From Bacteroidales bacterium (GTDB lineage: Bacteria; Bacteroidota; Bacteroidia; Bacteroidales; F082), in the NCBI GenBank assembly GCA_014860665.1, contig JACZJI010000100.1:1-43906 (forward strand): a stretch of 43,906 nucleotides of DNA, in the 5' to 3' direction. The translations under genes were made by a program, and so were the position numbers. The notes below the pieces were generated by a model. That model did no database searches. It was not told the origin of the DNA and saw only the letters and a program-made list of their open reading frames with translations. Positions 33,279-40,678 of this stretch are shown piece after piece (positions within the stretch are counted from its first letter, which is position 1; every line of letters starts with the position of its first letter).

Positions 33279-35240
33279 ATGAAACAAAACGTCAAAATAC
33301 TTTATTTGGATGACAACCCTATGGATCGGGCCCTTATTCAGGATACTCTAAAAATGGATAGGGGTTTTGATGTTACAGAAACAAAAAGCTATCTCGAATT
33401 TGAACGGATTTTTAAAACAAAAACATTTGATTTAGTACTGACTGATTTTAACATCTTAGGTTACGAAGGGCTTCAGGTGCTGGATCGTGTAAAAGAATAT
33501 GATGCTTCCATTCCCGTAATTATTGTCACAGGAACCGGAACAGAGGAGGTTGCTGTTGAAGCCATGAAGAAAGGCGCCAGCGATTACGTCCTTAAAACAA
33601 CCAACCATATCAAGCGACTTCCCCAGACTATACGATCCGTGCTAGAAAAAATTGAAAACAACAAAAAGCTTCAAAAGATTCAGCTTGATTTAGAAGAGAA
33701 CGAAAGTAGCCTGAGAGATCTGGTTAACAATACTTTTGATGCCATTTTTATCAGTAACGAAGATGGAAAATATCTATACGTAAATCATCGGGCTGTAGAA
33801 ATCTCAGGGTATAGTGAAAAAGAATTGTACAAAATGCGTGTCCTCGACCTTGCGCCAAAAAACAAGGAGGAAGAAATAGAACGTAGAATCGGCGACAGGT
33901 TTAATGGAAAAAATACTCTTAACATTTTTGAGTCAAGACTATTAAATAAATCAGGTGTAGAAATTCCTGTAGAAATAGCCTCAGCCTCTACGATATGGCG
34001 TGGCATACCAGCTGAAATTGCTTCGGTTCGTGATATCAGTGAAAGAAAAAAAGGTGAAAAAGCATTAATAGAAGCTTTAGAGAAAGCAAGAGAATCGGAC
34101 CGTCTGAAGTCGGCATTTCTGGCTATTATGTCTCACGAATTAAGAACCCCTCTTAATGCTATAATCGGATTCTCGGATCTTATAAAAGACGGCTCAATTT
34201 CTGGCGATATTTTCGAATATGCTTCCATCGTAAATAACAGCGGTATCCATCTGTTAAACCTTGTTGATGAGCTTTTTGATTTGAGTCTTATTGAAGCTGG
34301 CAGAACTAAAATAGAAAGAGAAGAAGTTGTGCTACAGGAGTTGCTTCATGATGTTCATGAAATGATTTTGATTGAGCAGCAAAAACTCAAAAAAACTCCT
34401 GTTGACATCATCCTGAATATTCCGTCTAATGATACCAGGCAATTGATTTATACTGATATTTCCAAGCTAAAACAAATCCTCTTGAATCTTCTGAAAAATG
34501 CTCTCAAATTTACAAGTGAAGGACATATAGAGTACGGCTACCAGATTAATGAAAGCAACAGCGGGCACTCTGGTTTTACTTTCTTCGTTAAAGACACAGG
34601 GATTGGTATTTCTGAAGAAAATAAACAGGTTATTTTTGATCTTTTCAGACAAATAGAAGATGCCTATACGCGTGAACATGGTGGTGCAGGAATAGGTCTT
34701 TCAGTGGCTAAAAAATTGACTGACCTGCTTGGAGGTTCCATCTGGATAGATTCTTCATATAAAAAAGGAGCTGCTTTTTACTTTACCATCCCAGACAGAA
34801 AAAAGAAAGACAGTGTTTCAGAGGATGACCTAACTACCGATAAAAGCGAAGTTTCCGATAAAAAATTAAACACCGTTTTGATTGTTGAGGATGATGATTC
34901 CAGTTTTCAACTTATGGCATTGTTACTTAAAAGGATGAATTTGAATATTATCCGTGCCATTTCCGGGAAAGAGGCCCTGAATATTTGCAAAAGGAATCCA
35001 TTGATTGATTTGGTATTTATGGATATCAGCATCCCCGAAATGGATGGTTACGAGGCTACAGCTGCAATTAAACAGGTTCGATCCGATATTCCGATCATTG
35101 CGCAAACTGCTCATGCTATTTCCGGTGACAAAGAGAAGGCGCTCAATGCGGGCTGTGTCGATTATCTTACAAAACCTATTCGTCGGGAGTTACTTTATAA
35201 GACTATCGAAAAATACGGGTTGGTAGCTTCAAAAAAGTAA
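33279..35240 (+). CDS. Hybrid histidine kinase: REC-PAS-HisKA-HATPase-REC (653 aa)
   Basis: A soluble phosphorelay hub with no transmembrane segment. Domain order: N-terminal REC (about 5-125; Asp56 in L-T-D-F-N-I; Lys in Y-V-L-K-T), a PAS domain with PAC-like tail (about 145-265, G-Y-S-E-K-E-L-Y and S-V-R-D-I-S-E-R-K), HisKA (His286 in I-M-S-H-E-L-R-T-P-L-N-A), HATPase_c (about 395-510; N box L-L-N-L-L-K-N-A, G1 D-T-G-I-G-I-S, G2 G-A-G-I-G-L-S) and a C-terminal REC (about 535-650; Asp582 in V-F-M-D-I-S-I-P). All phosphorylation residues are intact. Phosphate could enter at the first REC from the upstream kinase and leave through the last REC. No HPt or DNA-binding domain is seen. It is 149 bases after the receiver gene. 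Confidence 0.93.
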   Translation: MKQNVKILYLDDNPMDRALIQDTLKMDRGFDVTETKSYLEFERIFKTKTFDLVLTDFNILGYEGLQVLDRVKEYDASIPVIIVTGTGTEEVAVEAMKKGASDYVLKTTNHIKRLPQTIRSVLEKIENNKKLQKIQLDLEENESSLRDLVNNTFDAIFISNEDGKYLYVNHRAVEISGYSEKELYKMRVLDLAPKNKEEEIERRIGDRFNGKNTLNIFESRLLNKSGVEIPVEIASASTIWRGIPAEIASVRDISERKKGEKALIEALEKARESDRLKSAFLAIMSHELRTPLNAIIGFSDLIKDGSISGDIFEYASIVNNSGIHLLNLVDELFDLSLIEAGRTKIEREEVVLQELLHDVHEMILIEQQKLKKTPVDIILNIPSNDTRQLIYTDISKLKQILLNLLKNALKFTSEGHIEYGYQINESNSGHSGFTFFVKDTGIGISEENKQVIFDLFRQIEDAYTREHGGAGIGLSVAKKLTDLLGGSIWIDSSYKKGAAFYFTIPDRKKKDSVSEDDLTTDKSEVSDKKLNTVLIVEDDDSSFQLMALLLKRMNLNIIRAISGKEALNICKRNPLIDLVFMDISIPEMDGYEATAAIKQVRSDIPIIAQTAHAISGDKEKALNAGCVDYLTKPIRRELLYKTIEKYGLVASKK

Positions 35241-35271
35241 TTGAAGGTTTTCTGTATTAGTGAAGAAATCT

Positions 35272-36540
35272 CTATCCTTTTTTCTTATTTGAATTCCTGG
35301 AATGAAACTTTCCTGTCTTTTTGGATGTGTTCTTCTGTGAGCCTCCAGGATTCCCTTTTCTCCTAAAACCAGGTCTCTTTACATTTTTAAGTTCCCATTT
35401 CGGTCCGGGACCCAGATTTTCAGGAAGCGGTAATTTCATAACTTCTCTGCCGATAAGCTGTTCTATTCGGTGAAACCGGAACATATCATCTTCGTTAATC
35501 AGCGTAATTGCCAAACCCGAAGTGTCAGCTCTTGCGGTTCTCCCCACACGGTGTACATAATCTTCTGCATCACCAGGAACATCATAATTAATCACAATAT
35601 CGATATTTTTGATGTCGATACCACGACTCAAAACATCAGTAGCTACCAAAACCCGAATCTTTCTGGAACGGAAATCTAAAAGAATTTCTTCTCTTCTGCT
35701 TTGAGCTAAATCAGAGGAAATACCTTCAACTATAAAATCTTTTCCCCGTAATCCGAGAACAATATCATTTACCTTCTTTTTAGTGGAACTGAAAATCAAA
35801 ATGCTTTTTACATCAGGTTTGTCACCAATAAGGCTATTGATTAGCCGTGTTTTTTGATTCTCATAAGTAAGATAAGCAGCTTGTAAAACACCTTCTGCCG
35901 GTTTTGAGAGCCCCATGGTAATTTCTACCGGCGATTTAAGAATTTTTGTAGCCAGTTGTCTGATAAGATCGGGCATCGTTGCACTGAACATCATGGTCTG
36001 TCGTTCATCTGGCAAATGGGAAATAATCTTCTGAATATCGTCGATAAATCCCATATCAAGCATACGGTCGGCCTCATCCAGAATGAGATATTCCAAATCC
36101 TGAAATTTTACATAACCCATGTTGAGATGGGATATCAGTTTTCCAGGTGTTGCCACAATAATATCCGTACCGGAAGTCAAAGCCCTTTTCTGCTGGTCCC
36201 AATCAGAACCGCTCCCACCACCATAAATAGCAATAGATTCAGCATTTGTAAAGTATGAAAAGCCCTGGACTTGCTGGTCAATTTGAATTGCCAGCTCTCT
36301 GGTCGGAACCAGCACCAACGCCTTTGTTATATGAGCAGTTTTTCCTTCAAGCAAAGCATTTAAAACCGGCAGAATAAACGCAGCAGTTTTTCCTGTACCG
36401 GTTTGTGCGCTGGCAATCAAATCCCTTTTATCGAGAATAGCGGGAATAGCTTGTTCCTGGATAGGAGTTGCTTCCTCAAACCCCATATAAGAAAGAGCTT
36501 CAAGCAATGTGTCGTTAAGACTAAGTTCCTTAAATTTCAT
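35272..36540 (-). CDS. DEAD-box ATP-dependent RNA helicase, RhlE-type (422 aa)
   Basis: Unwinds structured RNA, aiding ribosome assembly, decay or cold adaptation. ATG 36540 is the chosen start (a TTG three codons upstream is ignored). Motifs in order: Q motif (G-F-E-E-A-T-P-I-Q), Walker A A-Q-T-G-T-G-K-T, Ia P-T-R-E-L-A, II D-E-A-D, III S-A-T, and motif VI H-R-V-G-R-T-A-R. The C-terminal about 45 residues are basic and Gly/Ser/Asn-rich (G-F-R-R-K-G-N-P-G-G), typical of RhlE-like RNA-binding tails. Convergent with the hybrid-kinase gene (31 bases between stops). A palindrome and a -7 box sit just upstream (36554-36577). Confidence 0.95.
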   Translation of the reverse strand: MKFKELSLNDTLLEALSYMGFEEATPIQEQAIPAILDKRDLIASAQTGTGKTAAFILPVLNALLEGKTAHITKALVLVPTRELAIQIDQQVQGFSYFTNAESIAIYGGGSGSDWDQQKRALTSGTDIIVATPGKLISHLNMGYVKFQDLEYLILDEADRMLDMGFIDDIQKIISHLPDERQTMMFSATMPDLIRQLATKILKSPVEITMGLSKPAEGVLQAAYLTYENQKTRLINSLIGDKPDVKSILIFSSTKKKVNDIVLGLRGKDFIVEGISSDLAQSRREEILLDFRSRKIRVLVATDVLSRGIDIKNIDIVINYDVPGDAEDYVHRVGRTARADTSGLAITLINEDDMFRFHRIEQLIGREVMKLPLPENLGPGPKWELKNVKRPGFRRKGNPGGSQKNTSKKTGKFHSRNSNKKKG

Positions 36541-36553
36541 GGAAAACAATTAG

Positions 36554-36577
36554 TTGTGCAGAATCTGCACAAAATTA
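36554..36577 (-). promoter_or_regulatory. Palindrome overlapping a -7 box before the DEAD-box gene
   Basis: TTGTGCAG (36554-36561) and CTGCACAA (36565-36572) are exact reverse complements around AAT. On the minus strand the sequence TAATTTTG (36570-36577), a TAnnTTTG -7 box, overlaps the outer arm. The site could be an operator or a hairpin in the 5' untranslated RNA; no matching -33 box is seen. Confidence 0.4.
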
Positions 36578-36676
36578 ACAAAAATCATCATTACACGAGG
36601 AGAGATTGAATTCTTCAGCAAAAGCACCGCATAGCCCTTCGGACCTGTTCAATTCCGATATAAAGCAAGGGTTCAT

Positions 36677-36711
36677 TCGAAGTTCATTCGTTATTTACTC
36701 GAAGTTCATTC
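36677..36711. repeat. 13-bp direct repeat, 22-bp period
   Basis: TCGAAGTTCATTC occurs at 36677-36689 and again at 36699-36711. A shorter piece, GTTCATTCGA, precedes the first copy at 36671. Confidence 0.6.
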
Positions 36712-36819
36712 AATAAAAATCGAATAAACTACGTTTAACCTTCGACTTTTATTTGTTTTTAATTCATTTTAATATGCATTTCAAATAGGACTTATTCCCT
36801 GCTTAAACCGGAATGATTA

Positions 36820-36993
36820 ATGGGACAATTAGATGAAAGTATTTTGAGTGATCTCAAAGACCGGATTGCCCATATCGTTGTTAATAAACTCAGCGCAAAA
36901 ACCTTTATGAGTGTACATTCTGCTGACACAAAGAAGAGTTTAAAGGATGGAACACGTGAACCTGCATTGAGGCAATATTTACTGACTTGCTGA
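36820..36993 (+). CDS. Possible small ORF or gene remnant (57 aa)
   Basis: ATG at 36820 to TGA at 36991-36993. The product is charged and helical, with an amphipathic start (D-E-S-I-L-S-D-L-K-D-R-I-A-H-I-V-V-N-K-L) that looks protein-like rather than random, and a single Cys at the last residue. After the stop, the DNA reads on for a while without long frames. I do not recognise it. It may be an authentic small protein or the N-terminal stump of a decayed gene. No Shine-Dalgarno or clear promoter was found. Confidence 0.3.
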   Translation: MGQLDESILSDLKDRIAHIVVNKLSAKTFMSVHSADTKKSLKDGTREPALRQYLLTC

Positions 36994-37071
36994 TATCAGA
37001 TACAATCGTCCATGAAAGCGCTCTTTTTTTCTTGTCTATTGTCAATTACGTTAATTGGAGAAACTCAAGTA

Positions 37072-37096
37072 AAAACCCAAATGCCAGACTGGCATT
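37072..37096 (-). terminator. Terminator after the OB-sensor hybrid kinase
   Basis: The near-perfect palindrome AATGCCAGACTGGCATT (37080-37096) forms a 7-bp stem with a GAC/GTC loop, and on the minus strand it is followed by GGGTTTTTAC. It lies 11 bases beyond the kinase stop codon. Confidence 0.55.
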
Positions 37097-37107
37097 ATCC
37101 TATATCA

Positions 37108-39084
37108 TTAAAAATATTTTGAAACTACATTTTTGAGGGCGGCAAGAAAAACCGGTTTAGAAAGATAGTCATTACAACCCGAAGCCAGAATTTCTTCTTT
37201 CTCATTAGCAAGTGCCAGCGCAGTTTGAGCAATAATGATAATATCTTTATTAAACTCTCTTATTCGCCTGGTGGCTTCAAATCCTGTCATATTAGGCATT
37301 AACATGTCCATCAGAATCAGATTTATCCCCGGATTTTCTTCCAGCATTTTCAGGGCCTCTTTGCCGTCTTTCGCCCAAAAGATATTATCTGTCAGATGTT
37401 TTACGAGTTTATACATGTATTGATAGGAGACCTCGTCATCTTCAACCACCATAACATTAAGGCGTTTGGAAAAATCATCTGCTTTTTTCTGTCCCTTTTC
37501 ACTTTTAAACTGTAAAGGAATCTGCAGATTATTTAAAGGCAACCTAAAGCGAAATTCTGTTCCTTTTCCCGGAGCAGAATGTTCAAGCCATAAATCTCCT
37601 CCTAACGCTTCTGCATAAGCCTTTGCAATGGATAACCCAAGCCCTGATCCTCCCATTGCTTTTCTGTCTTCAATATCTGCCTGAACAAAACGGTCGAAGA
37701 TTGCTTTTTGTCTGGACTCTGGAATCCCCTCTCCTGTATCTTTTACATAAAATACAATCCTGCCGTTTTCATAATCATATCCTGTTTTAATTTCCCCGTT
37801 ATATGTATATTTTACCGCATTTTTGATGAGATTTGACAAGATAGACTCAAATTTAATTTTATCTGTAGTAATCGTTGCTTTTTGTTCAGAAATTACTTTT
37901 TCAACAAGAAGGGACGTTCCTTTTTTTTCTGCTTCCGGCTTAAAGAATGATAATAAATCTTTCAGCGTTGTATTTAAATCAATCGAAACAGGTTTAAGCG
38001 TAACAAGGCCAGCCTCAATTTTTGAAATCTCTATAATATCGTTTACAGTGCTCAGCATGCGGTGTCCGCTTTGGTGTATAATTTCTATGTACCGCTCCCT
38101 TTCTTCAATACTTAAATCCGGTTCTCTCAATAAATCAGTAAATCCTAAAATACCGTTCATAGGAGTACGGATTTCGTGACTCATGTTAGCGAGAAAAGCT
38201 GTTTTAAGACGGTCGCTTTCTTCAGCGCTCTCCTTTGCTTTCTGCAGCTCCCGGGTTCTGGAGATAACCTTCTTTCTTAACAAGAAGTTCATCAAAAGGC
38301 TCAGTAATACTATTCCTATTACAATGCCTAAAATCGTCAAATAATGTGAGGCACTGTACTCTAGTAATGCAACGTCTTTCTCGGACCGGGGTAAAATCTC
38401 ATATATTCCTTCTCCGATATTACTTTCGTCGTATCTCATAAGAATCCCGGTTATCTTAACTTCTTCGCCAATTGAGAAACGATCCAATATGTTTGGGTCC
38501 TTTGCCTGATTTTGAACAAAGACCATAATGGTATTGTTACTTCCGTTTGCCCCTGAAACAATAAGATATTTTCCTGCCGTGTTGCTGCCTTTATCAATTA
38601 CGATCGCTTTTATATTGACAAGTTTTCCTTCATAGGGTTCTCGTGAACTTTTAAAGGACATATGAAGGGGTTTTGGAATTTTCCTGCTTAAGGTATCAAC
38701 AATAACGACCTGAGGCGAATCTATTTCCACATGTCCGTCATACTCCCGAACCACACCTGTTATTCTTAGACTATCTCCTGCTTTAATAGCAGGTCCAATA
38801 TAATTGCGCTGAAAAACCAGAACGCCACCCGTCGGGTCCTGTATAGAGATCAGTAAATGATTTTTTAATAATAATCCTGAAGAAACGGTTGCCCTGCCAG
38901 AGATTGTGACAGTATCGCCCAACATATCCGGAATAAAATCTTTGTTTTTATCAGTCTTTATCTGGGCAATCGAATAATTCTTAAAAGTTCGGAGTTCTTT
39001 ATAATTCGATGCTTTTATCGTATAGGAAAGAAACACTAAAAGGATAACCCCTGTAATAAAATTTCTACCTTTATTTTTGTACAT
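37108..39084 (-). CDS. Hybrid histidine kinase with two exported OB-like domains (658 aa)
   Basis: Membrane hybrid kinase. Residues 8-23 are a signal/anchor segment. The exported part, about 28-240, looks like two OB-fold units. The first (about 50-122) has [20 protein letters not shown] and [10 protein letters not shown]. The second (about 150-232) has E-G-K-L-V-N-I-K-A, then [11 protein letters not shown] and Y-E-I-L-P-R-S. These resemble exported OB domains found next to nucleases and in surface lipoproteins (DUF5689/YhcR-like). One transmembrane helix (about 247-269) follows, then HisKA (His303 in [11 protein letters not shown]), HATPase_c (D-T-G-E-G-I-P, G-S-G-L-G-L-S) and a C-terminal REC (Asp593 in M-D-M-L-M-P). 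All catalytic residues are intact. The ligand is unknown. Divergent from the copper island. Confidence 0.9.
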   Translation of the reverse strand: MYKNKGRNFITGVILLVFLSYTIKASNYKELRTFKNYSIAQIKTDKNKDFIPDMLGDTVTISGRATVSSGLLLKNHLLISIQDPTGGVLVFQRNYIGPAIKAGDSLRITGVVREYDGHVEIDSPQVVIVDTLSRKIPKPLHMSFKSSREPYEGKLVNIKAIVIDKGSNTAGKYLIVSGANGSNNTIMVFVQNQAKDPNILDRFSIGEEVKITGILMRYDESNIGEGIYEILPRSEKDVALLEYSASHYLTILGIVIGIVLLSLLMNFLLRKKVISRTRELQKAKESAEESDRLKTAFLANMSHEIRTPMNGILGFTDLLREPDLSIEERERYIEIIHQSGHRMLSTVNDIIEISKIEAGLVTLKPVSIDLNTTLKDLLSFFKPEAEKKGTSLLVEKVISEQKATITTDKIKFESILSNLIKNAVKYTYNGEIKTGYDYENGRIVFYVKDTGEGIPESRQKAIFDRFVQADIEDRKAMGGSGLGLSIAKAYAEALGGDLWLEHSAPGKGTEFRFRLPLNNLQIPLQFKSEKGQKKADDFSKRLNVMVVEDDEVSYQYMYKLVKHLTDNIFWAKDGKEALKMLEENPGINLILMDMLMPNMTGFEATRRIREFNKDIIIIAQTALALANEKEEILASGCNDYLSKPVFLAALKNVVSKYF

Positions 39085-39492
39085 CCTTTTTCCTTTAATG
39101 TAAAACGAATTCCAGAATCACTCCTTACAATACATCAGGTTTCATCAAATTGTCGGTAAAAATTTAGCAACACACAATAACAGTAAAATTAAAGGGATTA
39201 GAGTATAATTATTTGACATTCAAACAAATTATAAAGAAGTCTTACTAATTATTTCCAATGATTTCAAAAATACAATTTTTTGCGGATTATTTATTACACC
39301 TTATCTCTAATTGACATTTTTTACAATATTAATCATACTTTATAATCTAATAACCATTCTCAATTTTCAGATAATAATAACTTTTGACATAAAAAAGATT
39401 ATACTGAATTTCAAAATGAACATCATTTCAAGTTCATTTGATGCTTAAATTTGTATACAATTTTCAAATTATTAACCTTAAAAAATAAAAAG
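39085..39492. other. 408-bp A/T-rich divergent intergenic region
   Basis: Separates the OB-sensor kinase (minus) from the DUF302 gene (plus) and must contain both promoters. It is very A/T-rich. A -7 box for the plus side is at 39446-39453. I see no strong hairpin, no RNA gene and no clear ORF. Confidence 0.6.
39446..39453 (+). promoter_or_regulatory. Possible -7 box for the DUF302 gene
   Basis: TAAATTTG matches TAnnTTTG, 39 bases before the ATG at 39493. No well-spaced -33 TTTG is apparent, so an activator may be required. Confidence 0.4.
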
Positions 39493-39879
39493 ATGACATA
39501 TTATTTTTCAAAGGTTTTACACAATGTTTCCTTTGAGGAAGCTTTAGACAGGACCAAAAATGCGTTGAAAAAAGAAGGATTTGGAGTTATTTCAGAAATA
39601 AACTTTCAAAAAACTTTCAAGGAAAAACTTAATATTGACTTCAGGAAATACTTTATCGTTCAGGCATGTAGTCCTGCTGATGCGCATAAATCAATTGTAG
39701 CTGAGGAAAAAATCGGGTTGCTTCTTCCCTGCAATTTCCTGTTACAGGAAAAAAACAATGGGATTGAAGTTTCTTCAATCGACCCAAGAATTATGATGCA
39801 GGGGCTCGAAAACGAATCGATGGAAGAAATTGCCTTGGATATAAGTCAAAGACTGGAAAGGGTTATAGAAAACCTGTAA
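39493..39879 (+). CDS. DUF302 domain protein (128 aa)
   Basis: Small cytoplasmic protein of the DUF302 family, whose members often sit near metal or sulfur/oxidative-stress genes; biochemical role unknown. The ATG at 39493 is taken as start, after the A-rich leader AAAAATAAAAAG; an upstream TTG is ignored. The typical pattern is visible: S-F-E-E-A-L-D-R-T-K-N-A-L-K-K-E-G-F-G-V near the N terminus, then K-Y-F-I-V-Q-A-C-S-P-A-D-A-H near residue 55, L-L-P-C-N-F-L-L near 77-84, and I-D-P-R near 95. Two Cys residues (in Q-A-C-S-P and L-P-C-N) are in the conserved positions of the family. It opens the putative copper island. Confidence 0.85.
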   Translation: MTYYFSKVLHNVSFEEALDRTKNALKKEGFGVISEINFQKTFKEKLNIDFRKYFIVQACSPADAHKSIVAEEKIGLLLPCNFLLQEKNNGIEVSSIDPRIMMQGLENESMEEIALDISQRLERVIENL

Positions 39880-39983
39880 CAGATTATTTTTCTAAGTATT
39901 AAAATGAGAACATATCTCATTCACGGAAAAAACTTGCAAGTCTTTTCCAAAATTATATAACACTCCTCTGAGTCATCTCATAC

Positions 39984-39991
39984 TATTTTTG
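39984..39991 (+). promoter_or_regulatory. Possible -7 box for the small HMA-like gene
   Basis: TATTTTTG matches TAnnTTTG, 18 bases before the ATG at 40010. No clear -33 element. Confidence 0.4.
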
Positions 39992-40009
39992 TCATGAATT
40001 TTTAAGATC

Positions 40010-40324
40010 ATGAAAAGTAGTATTGCAACCGAGCGTTTTTATTCCGGAGAAATCATCTCCCAGGAAGATCGCAATAATTTGTACCAAAATCTTTCAAGGT
40101 TAACCGGCATGGAATCGGTTCACCTTGGATTGGATTTTGTGGAGGTAGACTTTGATACCAAAGATCAAAGCTATGATTCGATTCAACAGGAGCTAATGAA
40201 TCTTTCTTTCAATTTCAAAGACATCCCTAAGATGGGAAAAGGAGGATTTCTCAGCAAACTGATACCTAAAAAAAGCGGCAAAAGCAGTCCCTTTTCAAAG
40301 TCAAAAGGGTCCTGCTGCGACTGA
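40010..40324 (+). CDS. Small protein, HMA-like fold, C-terminal Cys-Cys (104 aa)
   Basis: Not a recognised family. Residues about 20-75 have the beta-alpha-beta-beta-alpha-beta rhythm of heavy-metal-associated (HMA) domains, with G-M-E-S-V-H-L-G-L and V-E-V-D-F-D followed by a helix (S-I-Q-Q-E-L-M-N-L), but the metal-binding C-x-x-C loop is missing. The C terminus is a Lys/Ser/Gly-rich flexible tail ending in G-S-C-C-D, which could bind a thiophilic metal. No signal peptide. Position between the DUF302 gene and the copper-ATPase genes suggests a copper chaperone or sensor-like function, but this is inference. Confidence 0.65.
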   Translation: MKSSIATERFYSGEIISQEDRNNLYQNLSRLTGMESVHLGLDFVEVDFDTKDQSYDSIQQELMNLSFNFKDIPKMGKGGFLSKLIPKKSGKSSPFSKSKGSCCD

Positions 40325-40383
40325 ACCGGCCATTGCTACTTTCAATAGTATTATAAAACGATGAACTTTAAAATTTAAATATC

Positions 40384-40608
40384 ATGATGCACTTTGGATT
40401 TATGTCAGGATGGGGAATGGGTTTTGGATGGTTTGGCGGACTGATTCTCATGGGCCTTTTTATTTGGCTGATTGTAAGTATTTCGGGACACAACACAAAT
40501 CACCAAGACTTTCAAAAAGAATCCCCGATGGATATCCTGAAAAGAAGATATGCTCGTGGCGAGATCAACAAAGAAGAATTCGACAGGATGACGGCTGACT
40601 TACGTTAA
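40384..40608 (+). CDS. SHOCT-domain small membrane protein (74 aa)
   Basis: An N-terminal Met/Gly/Trp/Phe-rich stretch (residues 1-15) leads into one transmembrane helix (about 17-33), followed by a His-containing linker and a C-terminal SHOCT domain: D-I-L-K-R-R-Y-A-R-G-E-I-N-K-E-E-F-D-R-M at about 50-69. SHOCT motifs are short oligomerisation modules; small 'TM-SHOCT' proteins are frequent next to heavy-metal ATPase and cytochrome genes. It lies 70 bases before the ATPase gene and probably shares its transcript. It may bridge or regulate the ATPase; no direct evidence. Confidence 0.85.
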   Translation: MMHFGFMSGWGMGFGWFGGLILMGLFIWLIVSISGHNTNHQDFQKESPMDILKRRYARGEINKEEFDRMTADLR

Positions 40609-40678
40609 TAAAACCAGTTCCCGTTCGGAACAACAAAAAACGACCAACTTTTAAGAAACATTTAAAAAGAAAAATATT

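Larger units (their letters stand above)
36541..37107. other. 567-bp gap with short direct repeats, mostly unexplained
   Basis: Holds the DEAD-box promoter region (36541-36600), then an unexplained stretch with a 13-bp direct repeat, TCGAAGTTCATTC, at 36677-36689 and 36699-36711 (22-bp period), further TTCATTCG-like pieces, a possible 57-codon ORF (36820-36993) and a hairpin near 37080. Nothing in it is recognised; it could be the remnant of a decayed gene or a repeat element. Confidence 0.5.

Noticed and set aside
31781..39084. Defence system (retron, CBASS or similar) among the signalling genes
   Set aside because: All three large proteins resolve into standard kinase and receiver domains; no reverse transcriptase, nucleotidyltransferase, nuclease or toxin pattern is present.
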